Shown here: piece after piece, positions 23,697 through 32,897 of the stretch
Numbering within the stretch: the first letter of the stretch is position 1
How the letters are laid out: each line of letters opens with the position of its first letter
Assembly (NCBI GenBank): GCA_965602945.1
Contig: CBFDBC010000008.1
Location: forward strand, 1-37,394
Direction of reading: 5' to 3'
Length of the DNA stretch: 37,394 nucleotides
Origin: JAUXEH01 sp965602945
GTDB taxonomy: Bacteria > Acidobacteriota > Aminicenantia > Aminicenantales > Aminicenantaceae
The notes under the pieces: generated by a model
Told to the model about the DNA's origin: nothing
The model's database searches: none
The model's input: the letters and a program-made list of their open reading frames with translations, nothing else
Program-made: the position numbers and the translations under genes

Positions 23697-25394
23697 TTAG
23701 TCTCCGAGACGAATCTTCCCCAATGCTTCGGTCAATTTCTCCAGCCCCCGATGGCGTTCCCGGCCCAATGAGAGCCGCAGGACTGTCCGGCCCTGCCGCC
23801 GGAGGGCGTGGAAATCGCCCAGGGACTGGGCTCCGATCAATCGAGCGAAACTGTAATCCGTCTCGGGTACGGGAAGGTCCGTCTCAGGTTCGTCCACCAG
23901 CTGCAGGGACAGGCCTCCCGGCGGCCCTCCCTTGTGCAGCTGCCCGGTGGAATGCAGAAAACGGGGTCCGAATCCGAGGGTTCCGGCCAGGCCGGTCAGT
24001 ACCTGAAGCCGTCTACGGATATCCAGGATGGCCTCGCGGTTTTCCTCGGAACGCGGCAGAAAAGCCTGCACCGTGAAATAATCCCCGTTGACCGATGCCT
24101 CCACAAAGTCACGCAGGGCTCGTTCCAGCAGCCCGGTCCGGGAAACGGGGATGGCGTCTCTCCCTTCAACTTCTTCGCCTCCCTCCTGCATGGCCCGGCG
24201 CGTCAATTCCTTGGACACCTGCACATCGGGCTGGTCAAAGGGATGTACGCCCAGGATGGATGAGGCGAGGGCGGTCCCCACTTCCCAGTTGAACATCTCG
24301 GATGCGATCTGAAAGCGGGAAGCAAGGTGCAGCCGGACAACGGGGTGCCCGGCCTGTTCCAGATCAACCGCCAGGGAATCGAGAGCCTCGTGGCGGTCTC
24401 CTTCCAGCGTCATGAACGCAAACATCTGCTCCGAAGTCGCGGTTCTCGCCGCTGCAGCGGGATCGTCCACGATCGGGAGGATCCCACGGCCCTCCTTCCC
24501 TGTAGACTCGGCGATCAACTGTTCGAGCCAGGACGCGAAAGTGTTCAGCGATCCGGAAGCCAGAAATGTCACCTTGTTCCGTTCACCGGCCGGCTCTCCC
24601 AGGAACGCGCCCAGCACTGCACCCGGGGCCCGGGCAGGCGGTGTGCCCGGGGAATGCGCCCGGGCCGCCTGCGTGCCGCACTCGATCAGCTCCCGGACGT
24701 CCAGGCCCAGAAGGGCGGCCGGTACGAGTCCGAAAGGTGCGAGAGCTGAGTAACGGCCGCCCACATCGGGCGGCGAGAGGAAGACCTTCCGAAAGCCGCG
24801 CTCCCGGGCCAGATTTTCAAGTGCGGAACCGGGGTCCGTGACCGCGGCGAAATGATCCTCCGCCTTTCCCCCCGTGTCGCGGAACCTGCTCCAGAAATGG
24901 CGAAAAAGGGAGAGCGTTTCCAGTGTGGTGCCGGATTTACTCGAGACCAGGAACAGCGTGCGCTCAAGGCGGATGAGCCTTTCGAGAGCCCGGATCTCAT
25001 CCGGGTGAGTGCTGTCCAGAACATGGAGCTCCGGAAAACCGGGAGCCCTTCCCAGGATGCCGGCATAAACCTCTGGGGCCAGGCTGGAACCACCCATGCC
25101 CAGCAGCACCACATGTTCGAATCCATCGCGCTTGACCCTCTCCCCCAGATCGGTCCATTCCGCCAGCAGGGCCGGCATGCGTTCCGGGAGGTCCAGCCAA
25201 CCCAAACGGTCGCTGAGTTCGGGGCGAGGATCCGGGAACCAGATCTTCGGATCCTTGTCCCATAGCCTGGAGAGCAGGGAGGATTTTTCCCAGGCCGCCA
25301 GCCTCCGTTCGATCCGCTCGCCGTACTCCCCCGCCTTCCATTCCATGGGAACGCGCCGGTTTGAAACCGCCGATGATTTTCTCGAACCCGGCAT
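23697..25394 (-). CDS. pgi: Glucose-6-phosphate isomerase (TalPgi-like, SIS-domain)
   Basis: This 565-residue enzyme has the PGI SIS folds: VVLLGMGGSSLAPEV (about 95-109), LFLVSSKSGTTLET, and the PPDVGGRYSALAPFGLVPAAL signature. It resembles the isomerase half of bifunctional transaldolase/phosphoglucose isomerases (WLDLPERMPALL, RLGW), but no transaldolase domain precedes it. It interconverts glucose-6- and fructose-6-phosphate in the cytosol. The start is GTG 25397 or ATG 25394; ATG has GGAAG 6 nt upstream. It is followed by the arsS-like gene after 50 nt. Confidence 0.9.
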   Translation of the reverse strand: MPGSRKSSAVSNRRVPMEWKAGEYGERIERRLAAWEKSSLLSRLWDKDPKIWFPDPRPELSDRLGWLDLPERMPALLAEWTDLGERVKRDGFEHVVLLGMGGSSLAPEVYAGILGRAPGFPELHVLDSTHPDEIRALERLIRLERTLFLVSSKSGTTLETLSLFRHFWSRFRDTGGKAEDHFAAVTDPGSALENLARERGFRKVFLSPPDVGGRYSALAPFGLVPAALLGLDVRELIECGTQAARAHSPGTPPARAPGAVLGAFLGEPAGERNKVTFLASGSLNTFASWLEQLIAESTGKEGRGILPIVDDPAAAARTATSEQMFAFMTLEGDRHEALDSLAVDLEQAGHPVVRLHLASRFQIASEMFNWEVGTALASSILGVHPFDQPDVQVSKELTRRAMQEGGEEVEGRDAIPVSRTGLLERALRDFVEASVNGDYFTVQAFLPRSEENREAILDIRRRLQVLTGLAGTLGFGPRFLHSTGQLHKGGPPGGLSLQLVDEPETDLPVPETDYSFARLIGAQSLGDFHALRRQGRTVLRLSLGRERHRGLEKLTEALGKIRLGD

Positions 25395-25452
25395 CACTCT
25401 CTTCCCGTCATCTCCACACAGTCAGAATAACCCAGGCACCTGATTTATTCAT

Positions 25453-25486
25453 AAAAAATGCCTAGCGCCCGAAGATCTTGAGGCGC
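25453..25486 (-). terminator. Possible intrinsic terminator of the protease operon
   Basis: On the minus strand a 5-bp GC stem (25482-25486 with 25465-25469, loop of about 12 nt) overlaps the protease stop and is followed within a few bases by six T (25453-25458). The stem is short, so termination would be partial. Confidence 0.35.
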
Positions 25487-26841
25487 CCTATGTCCTGAAA
25501 CCCGCCGTCACGGGCCGTTACTTCCTTGTTGAAAGGGAAATAGCCCTCCTTGAGCACATGCAGCACCACCTCTTCCCCTCGAGGGACAGCCAGGATGAAG
25601 AAACCATCTTCATCGCTCTCGGAATTCGTGTAGTAGAATTCCCCACCCAGATACCGGCGCGTATCTTGGGACATGGTGTCGTCCGAAAGCTCTATCGCCA
25701 GGATCTCCTTGACCCGGTCGACGGGGATTTCGAAACGGCGGGAAAGATCTTCCGCCGACACACCGTACTCGTCCATCTGCTGCATGAGGAAGACAAGGGC
25801 TGCCGACTGGAGTTCCTGGTGGAGCAGGCCGATCTCCTCGAGCGTTTTATCGGGGCGGACCGCGATCACCTGGGAACCGACTCCCCTCTCCGAATTGGCG
25901 GCCAGGATATGGCCTGTGATAAAGATGCTCCCGGCCGTCTCATCCGAATTGTAGGGACTGGTCAGCCATTCCAGGGGGATATCGGGCGGATGGTACCCGA
26001 ATTTGTACTGCGCCACGACCAATCCCTTCAGGGCCCAGGTCACCGGATGGATGTAACCCATATCCGAACCCGCCAGCTGCGGCAGCGTCACTGCGGTCGG
26101 CACTCCGATCAGCTCCCGCTCGTTGACGGCGGCCCCGCCGCTGTTTCCCGGTGACATGGCGGCATCGGTCTTGATAAAACCGTCCTGACCGGGGAAACCC
26201 TCATCCCGGTAGTAACCCAGAAACTTTCCGTTCGTGATCGTGATGGTGTCCCCGCCTTTTCCGGGGTAACCGAGTACGGTGAGATCCGTATTGATCTTCA
26301 TCCCGAACGGGTTTCCCAGGGTGACAAAGGATAGGTCCCGGAGGTCGACCGGATTGCCCCCGGCATCCTCCACGATCTTCAACAGGGCCGTATCGTGTTC
26401 CTCGTCCAGGCTCACGGGGGCGGCCCTGTACTGGACGATGGGGACCTTCAGGGGATCGTTGTCCGTGAGCCGGTAGACCAGCATGGTCGTGCTGGCCCGT
26501 TGGGCTACCCGCAGGATACGGCTCCTGGGATCGTACTGGACCTGGTCTTCGATGGCGTAGACATGCCAGTTTGTCAGGATCAGGCCCTCGGCGCTGATAA
26601 TAGTCCCTGAGCCGACGGGAGTGGCGATGGGCCCATCTTCCCGAACCAGTTCTCCCGGGTTCACGATGCCCTGTCCGGACGGGTCGAGTATGGGATTGCG
26701 GTACACCGAAACCTTGAGCAGGTGCCCCAGCCGGACATAGGGAGTAAAATCCGAGGGGATCTCCGCCGTAATAACGGGGCTGCGCACCAGGCCCAGAAGC
26801 ACCGCTGCCAGGGCAACGGATTTCAGGTTCCGGGGATGCAC
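25462..26841 (-). CDS. Secreted trypsin-like serine protease (S1C type) with C-terminal domain
   Basis: This 459-residue protein has a signal peptide (about 1-26), and a chymotrypsin-fold catalytic triad: H93 in LTNWHVY, D150 in EEHDTALLK, S234 in SPGNSGGA, as in DegP/HtrA-like S1C. No PDZ domain is recognisable; the C-terminal part (about 345-459) holds a short helical segment and a beta-rich carboxypeptidase-regulatory-like domain (FILAVPRGEEVVLHVLKEGY). It should act in the periplasm or outside. Start is GTG 26841 with AGGTGA upstream, 4 nt after the PrsW-like stop, so they are cotranscribed. Confidence 0.87.
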   Translation of the reverse strand: MHPRNLKSVALAAVLLGLVRSPVITAEIPSDFTPYVRLGHLLKVSVYRNPILDPSGQGIVNPGELVREDGPIATPVGSGTIISAEGLILTNWHVYAIEDQVQYDPRSRILRVAQRASTTMLVYRLTDNDPLKVPIVQYRAAPVSLDEEHDTALLKIVEDAGGNPVDLRDLSFVTLGNPFGMKINTDLTVLGYPGKGGDTITITNGKFLGYYRDEGFPGQDGFIKTDAAMSPGNSGGAAVNERELIGVPTAVTLPQLAGSDMGYIHPVTWALKGLVVAQYKFGYHPPDIPLEWLTSPYNSDETAGSIFITGHILAANSERGVGSQVIAVRPDKTLEEIGLLHQELQSAALVFLMQQMDEYGVSAEDLSRRFEIPVDRVKEILAIELSDDTMSQDTRRYLGGEFYYTNSESDEDGFFILAVPRGEEVVLHVLKEGYFPFNKEVTARDGGFQDIGRLKIFGR

Positions 26842-26845
26842 GCCA

Positions 26846-28252
26846 TCACCTCGCTTTTGCGTCCCAGCGCACGCTCCGGATCAGCTTGTCATACAGGGGC
26901 AGACCCCGGGAAAAGTGATCGGCTGAGGCACGGTACACGAATATCAGGAAACGGCTGTCGATAGGGACAAGATCGGCGTATACCTGAATGAACCGGGGAA
27001 ACACGTCATCCGCATCTCTTGCGTCCTGGACGAAACTATAGCTCAAGCGGGTCGCCTTCTTCCCCCCGATCCGGGTATCCTCGACCGTCATGCTTTCCGA
27101 TTCCATGGTCTCCACGAACTGCATGAGTTCCGGGAGCCCTTCCCCTGTGGGAGGCACATACATCAGCAGTGCTACGTAGACGGGCACATCGAAGCCGCCC
27201 TCCCTTGCGAACAGCGTCTTCATGCGGCCCGCCAGCAGGCGGCCGGGGCCCGCGCGCGTCCCGAAGGGAAGCTGCGACAGGGAGTGCGGATAATAAAACG
27301 AGACCGCCGGATCCAGGCTGAGGTATCTGTTCCCCTTGAGCCCCTGACCCGCGACAACTCCCGCCGACAGGAGCAGGGCCGCGGCTGCCAGGGCCGTGAG
27401 AAAATCGAACCTCGGGCAGGAATACAACCCCTGTTCCACTCCCCGAGAGGCCAGGCGTCGCATCATGAAGGTGCCGTACAGAAGGACCAGCAGCGCGTAG
27501 ACGAGGGTCAGAGCGAAGGAGAGCCAGAAGGCCCCTTCAAACCCGGACACGAAAATGAAATCATTGACCATGTGGTACACGCCCAGCAGAAGGGTGCCCA
27601 TGAGCAGGGCGAGCATGGCGTTGCGGTCGACCGGGCGGCGGCAGAATTTGGTCCGGCCCAACACATAGCCTATCAGGGCCCCCACCGCCGAATAGACCAG
27701 TATGTGGGTAGTAGAGACATGGGCGATCACGAAGAGGGTACAGTCCGGGCGGCTGACCAGATGATGGAAGCTCAACGTGAACGCCATCCCCACTCCGGTC
27801 ACAGCTCCGTAGACCATGCCGTCCACCGGCTCATCGAATTCCCTGAGGGGAAAGAATCCGTAGCGCAGCACGGCATAGAGCAGCAGGCTCGCCACCGGAG
27901 CCAGGACCAGGAACGCACCAGCGACGAACAGGGAGGACGAGGCATAGATCCAGTCCCGGATCCGGAACACGGAGTGCCACAGGGGAATCGCGCCCAAGCC
28001 GGCGGCCGCCATCCCGGCCAGGAAAGCGTACACCACATGGGAAACGGGTTCCGGCTCCGCCCGGTCCTGCAGGTAGTAGAACAGCATCGAGACCAGGCTC
28101 GGAACCAGGACGAGGAAACCCAGAAGGATGAACTTCAGCCCCTCTCCCCCCGGGAGGAGTACGCTGCCGCCCACCAGGAACATGAGCAGGAGAAAACCCA
28201 GCAGGAAAAGGATATTGAAGACGCCGGTCCTCATTATCCTTCGTGTCCGCAT
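26846..28252 (-). CDS. PrsW-like membrane protein, catalytic glutamates not conserved
   Basis: This 468-residue protein has about nine hydrophobic helices in its first 300 residues, then a soluble domain of about 160. It resembles PrsW proteases: EPVSHVVYAFLAGM, FDEPVDGMVYGAVTGVGMAFT, THILVYSAVGALIGY and LGVYHMVNDF. The PrsW EExxK-type motif expected just before the FDEPVDG segment reads APVASLLLYAVLR, and the later FA.tEN segment reads AFTLSFHH, so the expected glutamates are absent. I suggest a non-proteolytic relative. The C-terminal domain is unrecognised. It follows the MA-protease gene by 2 nt. Confidence 0.7.
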   Translation of the reverse strand: MRTRRIMRTGVFNILFLLGFLLLMFLVGGSVLLPGGEGLKFILLGFLVLVPSLVSMLFYYLQDRAEPEPVSHVVYAFLAGMAAAGLGAIPLWHSVFRIRDWIYASSSLFVAGAFLVLAPVASLLLYAVLRYGFFPLREFDEPVDGMVYGAVTGVGMAFTLSFHHLVSRPDCTLFVIAHVSTTHILVYSAVGALIGYVLGRTKFCRRPVDRNAMLALLMGTLLLGVYHMVNDFIFVSGFEGAFWLSFALTLVYALLVLLYGTFMMRRLASRGVEQGLYSCPRFDFLTALAAAALLLSAGVVAGQGLKGNRYLSLDPAVSFYYPHSLSQLPFGTRAGPGRLLAGRMKTLFAREGGFDVPVYVALLMYVPPTGEGLPELMQFVETMESESMTVEDTRIGGKKATRLSYSFVQDARDADDVFPRFIQVYADLVPIDSRFLIFVYRASADHFSRGLPLYDKLIRSVRWDAKAR

Positions 28253-28254
28253 GC

Positions 28255-31200
28255 CTAGAAACCCGGGAACAGCGTGACCTGAAAATAAGGGCCCTGGTCC
28301 GGTCGGTCAAAGGGATAGACGTAGGAAACGCCCAGCACAAAATAGCCGAAGAGGTTCATGCGCAGCCCCACCCCCGCACTGGACAGAGGGCGTCGCGAGC
28401 CGCCCATGAACCAGGGCCGGAGTTCCTCCGCACCATACCAGGCCACTCCGGTATCAAAAAAGGCCATGAAGTCCATGGGCAGGATCCCGTACCACCCCTG
28501 CCCGACACCCAGGACCTGGAAGAGCGGGAAACGAAGCTCCACGTTCCCCAGCAGCATCATGTCTCCGAACAGCTGGTTGTACACGTCGGTCTCGGACGGA
28601 AGGAACGATCCGGAGCTGTAGCCGCGGATCATGTTTTCATACCCCATAAATAAGGGGTAGAAGCGGTTTTGATTGTCTTCCAGGCCGTAACGGCCGTAGT
28701 GCATCAGGCGGAAAGCCAGCGTGAACGGTCTCACCGGCATGAGGTAGCGCCTGTAATCGGCCAGAACCCCCACATATTTGAGCGAACCGGTGTAGGGTGA
28801 GGCCTGAAGGATATAACTCTGGCCCAGGATCGGAGCCGTGGCGCCGAAAAGTGAGGTGTCGTACACCATCGCGGCGTTGACATACCCGAGATAAAGCGTC
28901 TCCGGCGCCGGAAGGTTCTGCTTTTCGTAGAAGAGCAGGGTTCCGTCCAGCTCCGAATACATCCGGGAACGGACCTCGTTCTGGAAGTCGATGGCACGGA
29001 AGCCGCCCCACAACTCGAAGCGCTGGACCTTGCTCATAGGATAGGCTCCGAAGACGGAGGCATCATAGTTGACCTGACGGTAGATGATCTCCTGTTCGAC
29101 GAATACCGGTATCCCCTCCCAGTAACCATAGTCATACGCGAGCCCGCCGTACACGTAGGGGATGCGCTGCAGCGAAGCGCCCCAGTTGAGCCGTGAACGC
29201 GAGTTCTGATAGGCGGCCACGGCGGCGGTGTCCTGCACGCGGCTGGACATCATCACCGAAGTAGCCAGGTTGTGGAATCCCAGCATGTCGCTGAAGTTCA
29301 AGGTGATGCCCCCGGCCGCGTAGGTCCCGAAACGGTCGATGCCCACACCCAGCGAAGGCTGGCTGACATAGTCGAGCTTCAGCTTGGCGCTGTACTTGTC
29401 GATCTCGTATAGTCCCTCTTCGTCAAGGCCGAACAGGGGATTGTTGAGAAGCCCGATCACCTCGCTCTCCGGGGCGTCGCGCGGCGGGAGCAGAGATGGG
29501 GAGCCTCCGTTCGGAGAGGCGGGCTTGGCCCTTTTTCCCTCCAGGACCGTCGGCTCGAGGGTGAAGACACTGTATCTCCCCTCCTCATATACGGTATACG
29601 CCATCCGGCCCGTGTCCTGGGCGACGGTGAGCGCAGGGCTGGAATCCGTGATCCCTGCGACCCCGGTGTACAGGTTGGTGACCTGCGAGATCTCTCCGCT
29701 CTCCACCTCCACGTTGTACACGTTGGAGATCCCGTTCTGGTCGGAGATGAAATACAGGCTGCGGGAATCCGGTGCCCACTGCGGGTTGATGTTCTTGCCG
29801 TGATCGAAACCGGCTACCGGTCTTACCGCCCCGGTCTCGACCTCCAGCACCGCCAGCTGCATGGGGCCTATGCTCAGGAGGGCCAGGTCTGTGTTGAACC
29901 GCTCCGTTATGAACGCGATGTGGCGGCCGTCCGGAGACCAGTCCGGCATGAGGTCACCGTAGGGGTCGTTGGTGAGGCGTTCGAGCTTCTCGGTCTCCAG
30001 GTCAAAAAGAAAGAGGTCGGTCAGGCCGCCTGCCTGGGCGGAGAAGACGATGCGGCGGCCGTCCGGAGACCAGGTAGGGTTGAGGATCTCCCCGGCCTTG
30101 TCGAATTCGACCTGTTTTATGCGTTTTTTCCTGTCCATGTCGAAGAAGGTGAGCACCGGTCTCCCCTTGGTTACGGCCCCAAAAACGAACCGGCTCCCGC
30201 TCGCATCCCAGCTTCCGGCGGATTTTATGAACTGGAGGCTCTCGAACTCGGGATCGGCAGCCATGCTGATAAGCTTCTTCTCGATCTTGCCGGTGCGGGC
30301 ATCAGCCAGATACAAGTCGATTGAAAACAGGTCCCGGGTGGACAGCAGCACGAGCTTTTCCCCGTTGGGACTCAGGGACGGTGACACGTTGTACCTGTTG
30401 TACTTGGAGCCCGCGATGAGCAGCTGGCTGTCAGGATCGATGAGGTCGGTCTTCTCGATCCACGGCTGGTATGCCTCCCTCATGGCATCGTGCCACTCTT
30501 TGGAGAGGGCATCCATGTTCATGCCGGTGACCCGCCGGATCGCGCCGTCGAATCCTCCGATGCGGCCGGCGGACTTGATGATCCGGCCGACGGAATCGTC
30601 ACCCCATTTCCCGGTGATGTAGGACCAGATGGATTGGCCCCAGCGGTAAGGGAAGTAGGTGTAGGAGTCCGCCAGTTTTTTTATGGTGGGCAGCTCGTCC
30701 TTCTCTTCCCCGCGGACGGCGTCGCGCATCCACATGGCGGTGTTGGGGTCGTCGTGCCCCAGTGTCAGGTATTCGGACATCCCCTCGATCATCCACAACG
30801 GCAGCATCAGGGCCGTAGGCGCGGCTCCGGCCAGGCCGGACGCCCCCGTGGCCGTGACATCCAGCTGGAAGGCATGCACCAGCTCGTGCCCGATCACATG
30901 GTCCGTGTCGGACATGGAAGGCCCCATGGGTAGGACGATCCGTCGTTTGAACATCTCGGTGACGCCCCCCACCCCCTCACCCAGTTCACCGGCCACAGCC
31001 GTCGTCTGCTGGAAGTGGGGAGAGTTCGCGTACAGGATCAGAGGCTGCCTCCCGCGCAGCTCATGGGACAGGACCCGCGACAGGCGTGCGTACCATCGTT
31101 CCGACATGCGGGCGGCCTGCTCGGCGGCCGGGCGCATCTCCGGATAATAGTAGATGTCGAAATGATCGGTTTTCAAGACCTTGAAATCGAACCGCTGATA

Positions 31201-31314
31201 CTTCACCTTGTTGCGCCCGAAGTACTGAGCATCGAGCGGGGACGCCAGAATCCCACAGAGTAAACAAAACAGGAGTGGGAGGAATAAATATCGAGGGTTT
31301 AAAAAGCGAGTCAT
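28255..31314 (-). CDS. Peptidase-MA/TolB-propeller/beta-barrel surface protein
   Basis: This 1019-residue protein has a signal peptide (about 1-29), a peptidase_MA-like zinc protease domain with HELVH (143-147) and downstream IEGMSEY (putative third ligand Glu177), four or more WD40/TolB-like repeats (SPDGRRIVFSA, SPDGRHIAFITE, APDSRSLYFISD) over about 330-610, and a C-terminal outer-membrane barrel of BamA/surface antigen type ending in Phe. The fused propeller and barrel would display a metalloprotease at the outer membrane. ATG 31314 has AGGAG 6 nt upstream; the longer frame to 31425 is rejected. First gene of the PrsW-protease operon. Confidence 0.87.
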   Translation of the reverse strand: MTRFLNPRYLFLPLLFCLLCGILASPLDAQYFGRNKVKYQRFDFKVLKTDHFDIYYYPEMRPAAEQAARMSERWYARLSRVLSHELRGRQPLILYANSPHFQQTTAVAGELGEGVGGVTEMFKRRIVLPMGPSMSDTDHVIGHELVHAFQLDVTATGASGLAGAAPTALMLPLWMIEGMSEYLTLGHDDPNTAMWMRDAVRGEEKDELPTIKKLADSYTYFPYRWGQSIWSYITGKWGDDSVGRIIKSAGRIGGFDGAIRRVTGMNMDALSKEWHDAMREAYQPWIEKTDLIDPDSQLLIAGSKYNRYNVSPSLSPNGEKLVLLSTRDLFSIDLYLADARTGKIEKKLISMAADPEFESLQFIKSAGSWDASGSRFVFGAVTKGRPVLTFFDMDRKKRIKQVEFDKAGEILNPTWSPDGRRIVFSAQAGGLTDLFLFDLETEKLERLTNDPYGDLMPDWSPDGRHIAFITERFNTDLALLSIGPMQLAVLEVETGAVRPVAGFDHGKNINPQWAPDSRSLYFISDQNGISNVYNVEVESGEISQVTNLYTGVAGITDSSPALTVAQDTGRMAYTVYEEGRYSVFTLEPTVLEGKRAKPASPNGGSPSLLPPRDAPESEVIGLLNNPLFGLDEEGLYEIDKYSAKLKLDYVSQPSLGVGIDRFGTYAAGGITLNFSDMLGFHNLATSVMMSSRVQDTAAVAAYQNSRSRLNWGASLQRIPYVYGGLAYDYGYWEGIPVFVEQEIIYRQVNYDASVFGAYPMSKVQRFELWGGFRAIDFQNEVRSRMYSELDGTLLFYEKQNLPAPETLYLGYVNAAMVYDTSLFGATAPILGQSYILQASPYTGSLKYVGVLADYRRYLMPVRPFTLAFRLMHYGRYGLEDNQNRFYPLFMGYENMIRGYSSGSFLPSETDVYNQLFGDMMLLGNVELRFPLFQVLGVGQGWYGILPMDFMAFFDTGVAWYGAEELRPWFMGGSRRPLSSAGVGLRMNLFGYFVLGVSYVYPFDRPDQGPYFQVTLFPGF

Positions 31315-31340
31315 CTTAAACTCCTGATCCACACTTAGGT

Positions 31341-31373
31341 ATGGTAAAGGATTAGCCAACCGGTTGCAACCGG
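31341..31373 (-). promoter_or_regulatory. Promoter of MA-protease operon with palindromic operator candidate
   Basis: On the minus strand TTGCAA (31364-31369) and TACCAT (31341-31346) are 17 nt apart. The -35 lies at the centre of a perfect 14-bp palindrome, CCGGTTGCAACCGG (31360-31373), so a dimeric repressor could block the -35 box. Confidence 0.45.
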
Positions 31374-31501
31374 ACGACCGTCCCGAGTCCGACATTTCAT
31401 ATCCAGCAATATCGCACCCGGTCACAAATTGTGACGCTTATGGAATGCAATTTTTGTGCCAGCTTGTGCACGGGGGAAGAGTCGTCCGGACTGTGCGAGA
31501 A

Positions 31502-31521
31502 CTGTCCCTTGGTGGGGACAG
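31502..31521 (-). terminator. Hairpin downstream of the acyltransferase gene
   Basis: A 7-bp perfect stem (31502-31508 with 31515-31521, 6-nt loop) lies 39 nt after the acyltransferase stop on the minus strand. No T-run follows, so it may stabilise mRNA ends rather than terminate. Confidence 0.25.
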
Positions 31522-31559
31522 GGGGTGTCCTCGAAACTCTCACTCCGGTTCGGACGGGA

Positions 31560-32672
31560 TCAGATCCGGAGGTAGATCCGCTTTCGGAAGAGGGGGTAGA
31601 GCAGCCAGAACCAGAAAAGGAGCAAAGCCAGGGGGAAAAGAAGGGACCCGAGCATGGGCCCGGCCCAGGGTGCCAGCCACCGGCTGTACAGGTAGGCTTT
31701 GAGGGGGATGGATTCGCCGGCGGACTGCACACGGATCAGCTGCAGCACACGCGCCAGGAACCCGGAACCCACGAACACCAGGATGGCATTGGACCCGAAA
31801 ACCAGGAAAGGCAGGGCCCACCTCCGCCATCGGAGTACATCGACCAGGCCGTAAAAAATCCCCAGAGCCAGACAGGCAGCACCGGCTGTAAACAGCACGA
31901 AACTGCTGGTCCATAGCTGCTTGTTGATTGGGAAAAAACCATGCAGCCAGAGGCCGGCAGCGGCCAACGCCGCCCCGCCCGCGATCAGCCCCCAGAGTCG
32001 GATCCAGGGCCTTACGGCGGCACGCAGGCCGTCCCCCGCCAGCGTCCCAAGCAGCACCGTGGCAACGGCGGGAAAGGTGCTGAGAATCCCCTCGGGATCG
32101 AAGTGAGGTGTGTACAGGTGGCCACCCAGCAGCTTGGCATCGAGCCATCCGCACAGGTTTCCCTCGAGAGTGAGCACGCCGGCGCCGTATCCCGGCACCG
32201 GCACCCATCTCAACACGGCCCAATACGCGGCCAGCAGGCCGACGGTCGTGACGATCCTGCCCCGAGTCCCGGTCTTGAGGAAAACCAGCGATCCGATCAG
32301 GTAGCAGACAGCGATCCTCTGGAGCACCCCCGGGATCCGCAGCCCGGCGAAGTCAAAGCGCGGGAACAGGGCCAGGAGGAGTCCCAGGGCGAACAGGATC
32401 ATGCTCCGGCGCAAGACCTTGGAAAGCACGGAGCCCTCCCCCGACTCACGCTCACGGCGGCGGGACAGAGACAGGGACAGGGCAATCCCCACGATGAACA
32501 GGAAGAAAGGAAAGATGAGGTCAGTGGGCGTCCAGCCATGCCACGAGGCATGCCGCAATGGAGGATACACGAACTCCCAGCTGCCCGGGTTGTTCACCAG
32601 GATCATGGCCGCTATGGTTGCGCCGCGAAACACATCCAGGGAAGCCAGCCTCTTTTCTCCCGTATCCGGCAT
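31560..32672 (-). CDS. HGSNAT/NagX-like (DUF5009) membrane acyltransferase
   Basis: This 370-residue protein has about ten transmembrane helices. N-terminal features are RLASLDVFRGATIAAMILVNNPG, followed by LRHASWHGWTPTDLIFPFFLFIVG, with the His of WHGWT corresponding to the catalytic His of heparan-alpha-glucosaminide acetyltransferase. Such proteins move acyl groups from acetyl-CoA across the membrane to amino sugars. ATG 32672 has GGAGGG 7 nt upstream and is better than ATG 32693. It is transcribed alone or with the MA-protease gene 245 nt downstream. Confidence 0.87.
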   Translation of the reverse strand: MPDTGEKRLASLDVFRGATIAAMILVNNPGSWEFVYPPLRHASWHGWTPTDLIFPFFLFIVGIALSLSLSRRRERESGEGSVLSKVLRRSMILFALGLLLALFPRFDFAGLRIPGVLQRIAVCYLIGSLVFLKTGTRGRIVTTVGLLAAYWAVLRWVPVPGYGAGVLTLEGNLCGWLDAKLLGGHLYTPHFDPEGILSTFPAVATVLLGTLAGDGLRAAVRPWIRLWGLIAGGAALAAAGLWLHGFFPINKQLWTSSFVLFTAGAACLALGIFYGLVDVLRWRRWALPFLVFGSNAILVFVGSGFLARVLQLIRVQSAGESIPLKAYLYSRWLAPWAGPMLGSLLFPLALLLFWFWLLYPLFRKRIYLRI

Positions 32673-32834
32673 GGATTCGCCCTCCTCCTCCATTCAACTC
32701 ATATTCCAGATGTACATCATCGCGCCCCAGCCCATTTAAAGTCAAGCCGGCCTTCCGGTCCCATACCGACTTCCTTAAAAGTATCCATTAGATGGTTTTG
32801 GCTACCAGTCACCAAATTCATCTCACGATACATT

Positions 32835-32864
32835 TTGCCGCAGGCCCCAGCCATACCGTATAAT
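32835..32864 (+). promoter_or_regulatory. Promoter of the M28 peptidase gene
   Basis: TTGCCG (32835-32840) and a perfect TATAAT (32859-32864) are 18 nt apart. The -10 box ends 33 nt before the ATG at 32898. Confidence 0.5.
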
Positions 32865-32897
32865 AGATTCTTGTTGAAATTCGGTCCGGGAGGACAC

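Noticed and set aside
31431..31916. Open frame with a CxxC...CxxC-like start (zinc-ribbon-like)
   Set aside because: Most of it is antisense to the acyltransferase gene, and the cysteine pattern fits no family I know.
31941..32897. Long in-frame extension upstream of the M28 peptidase
   Set aside because: It is antisense to the acyltransferase; promoter, ribosome binding site and signal peptide all fix the start at 32898.
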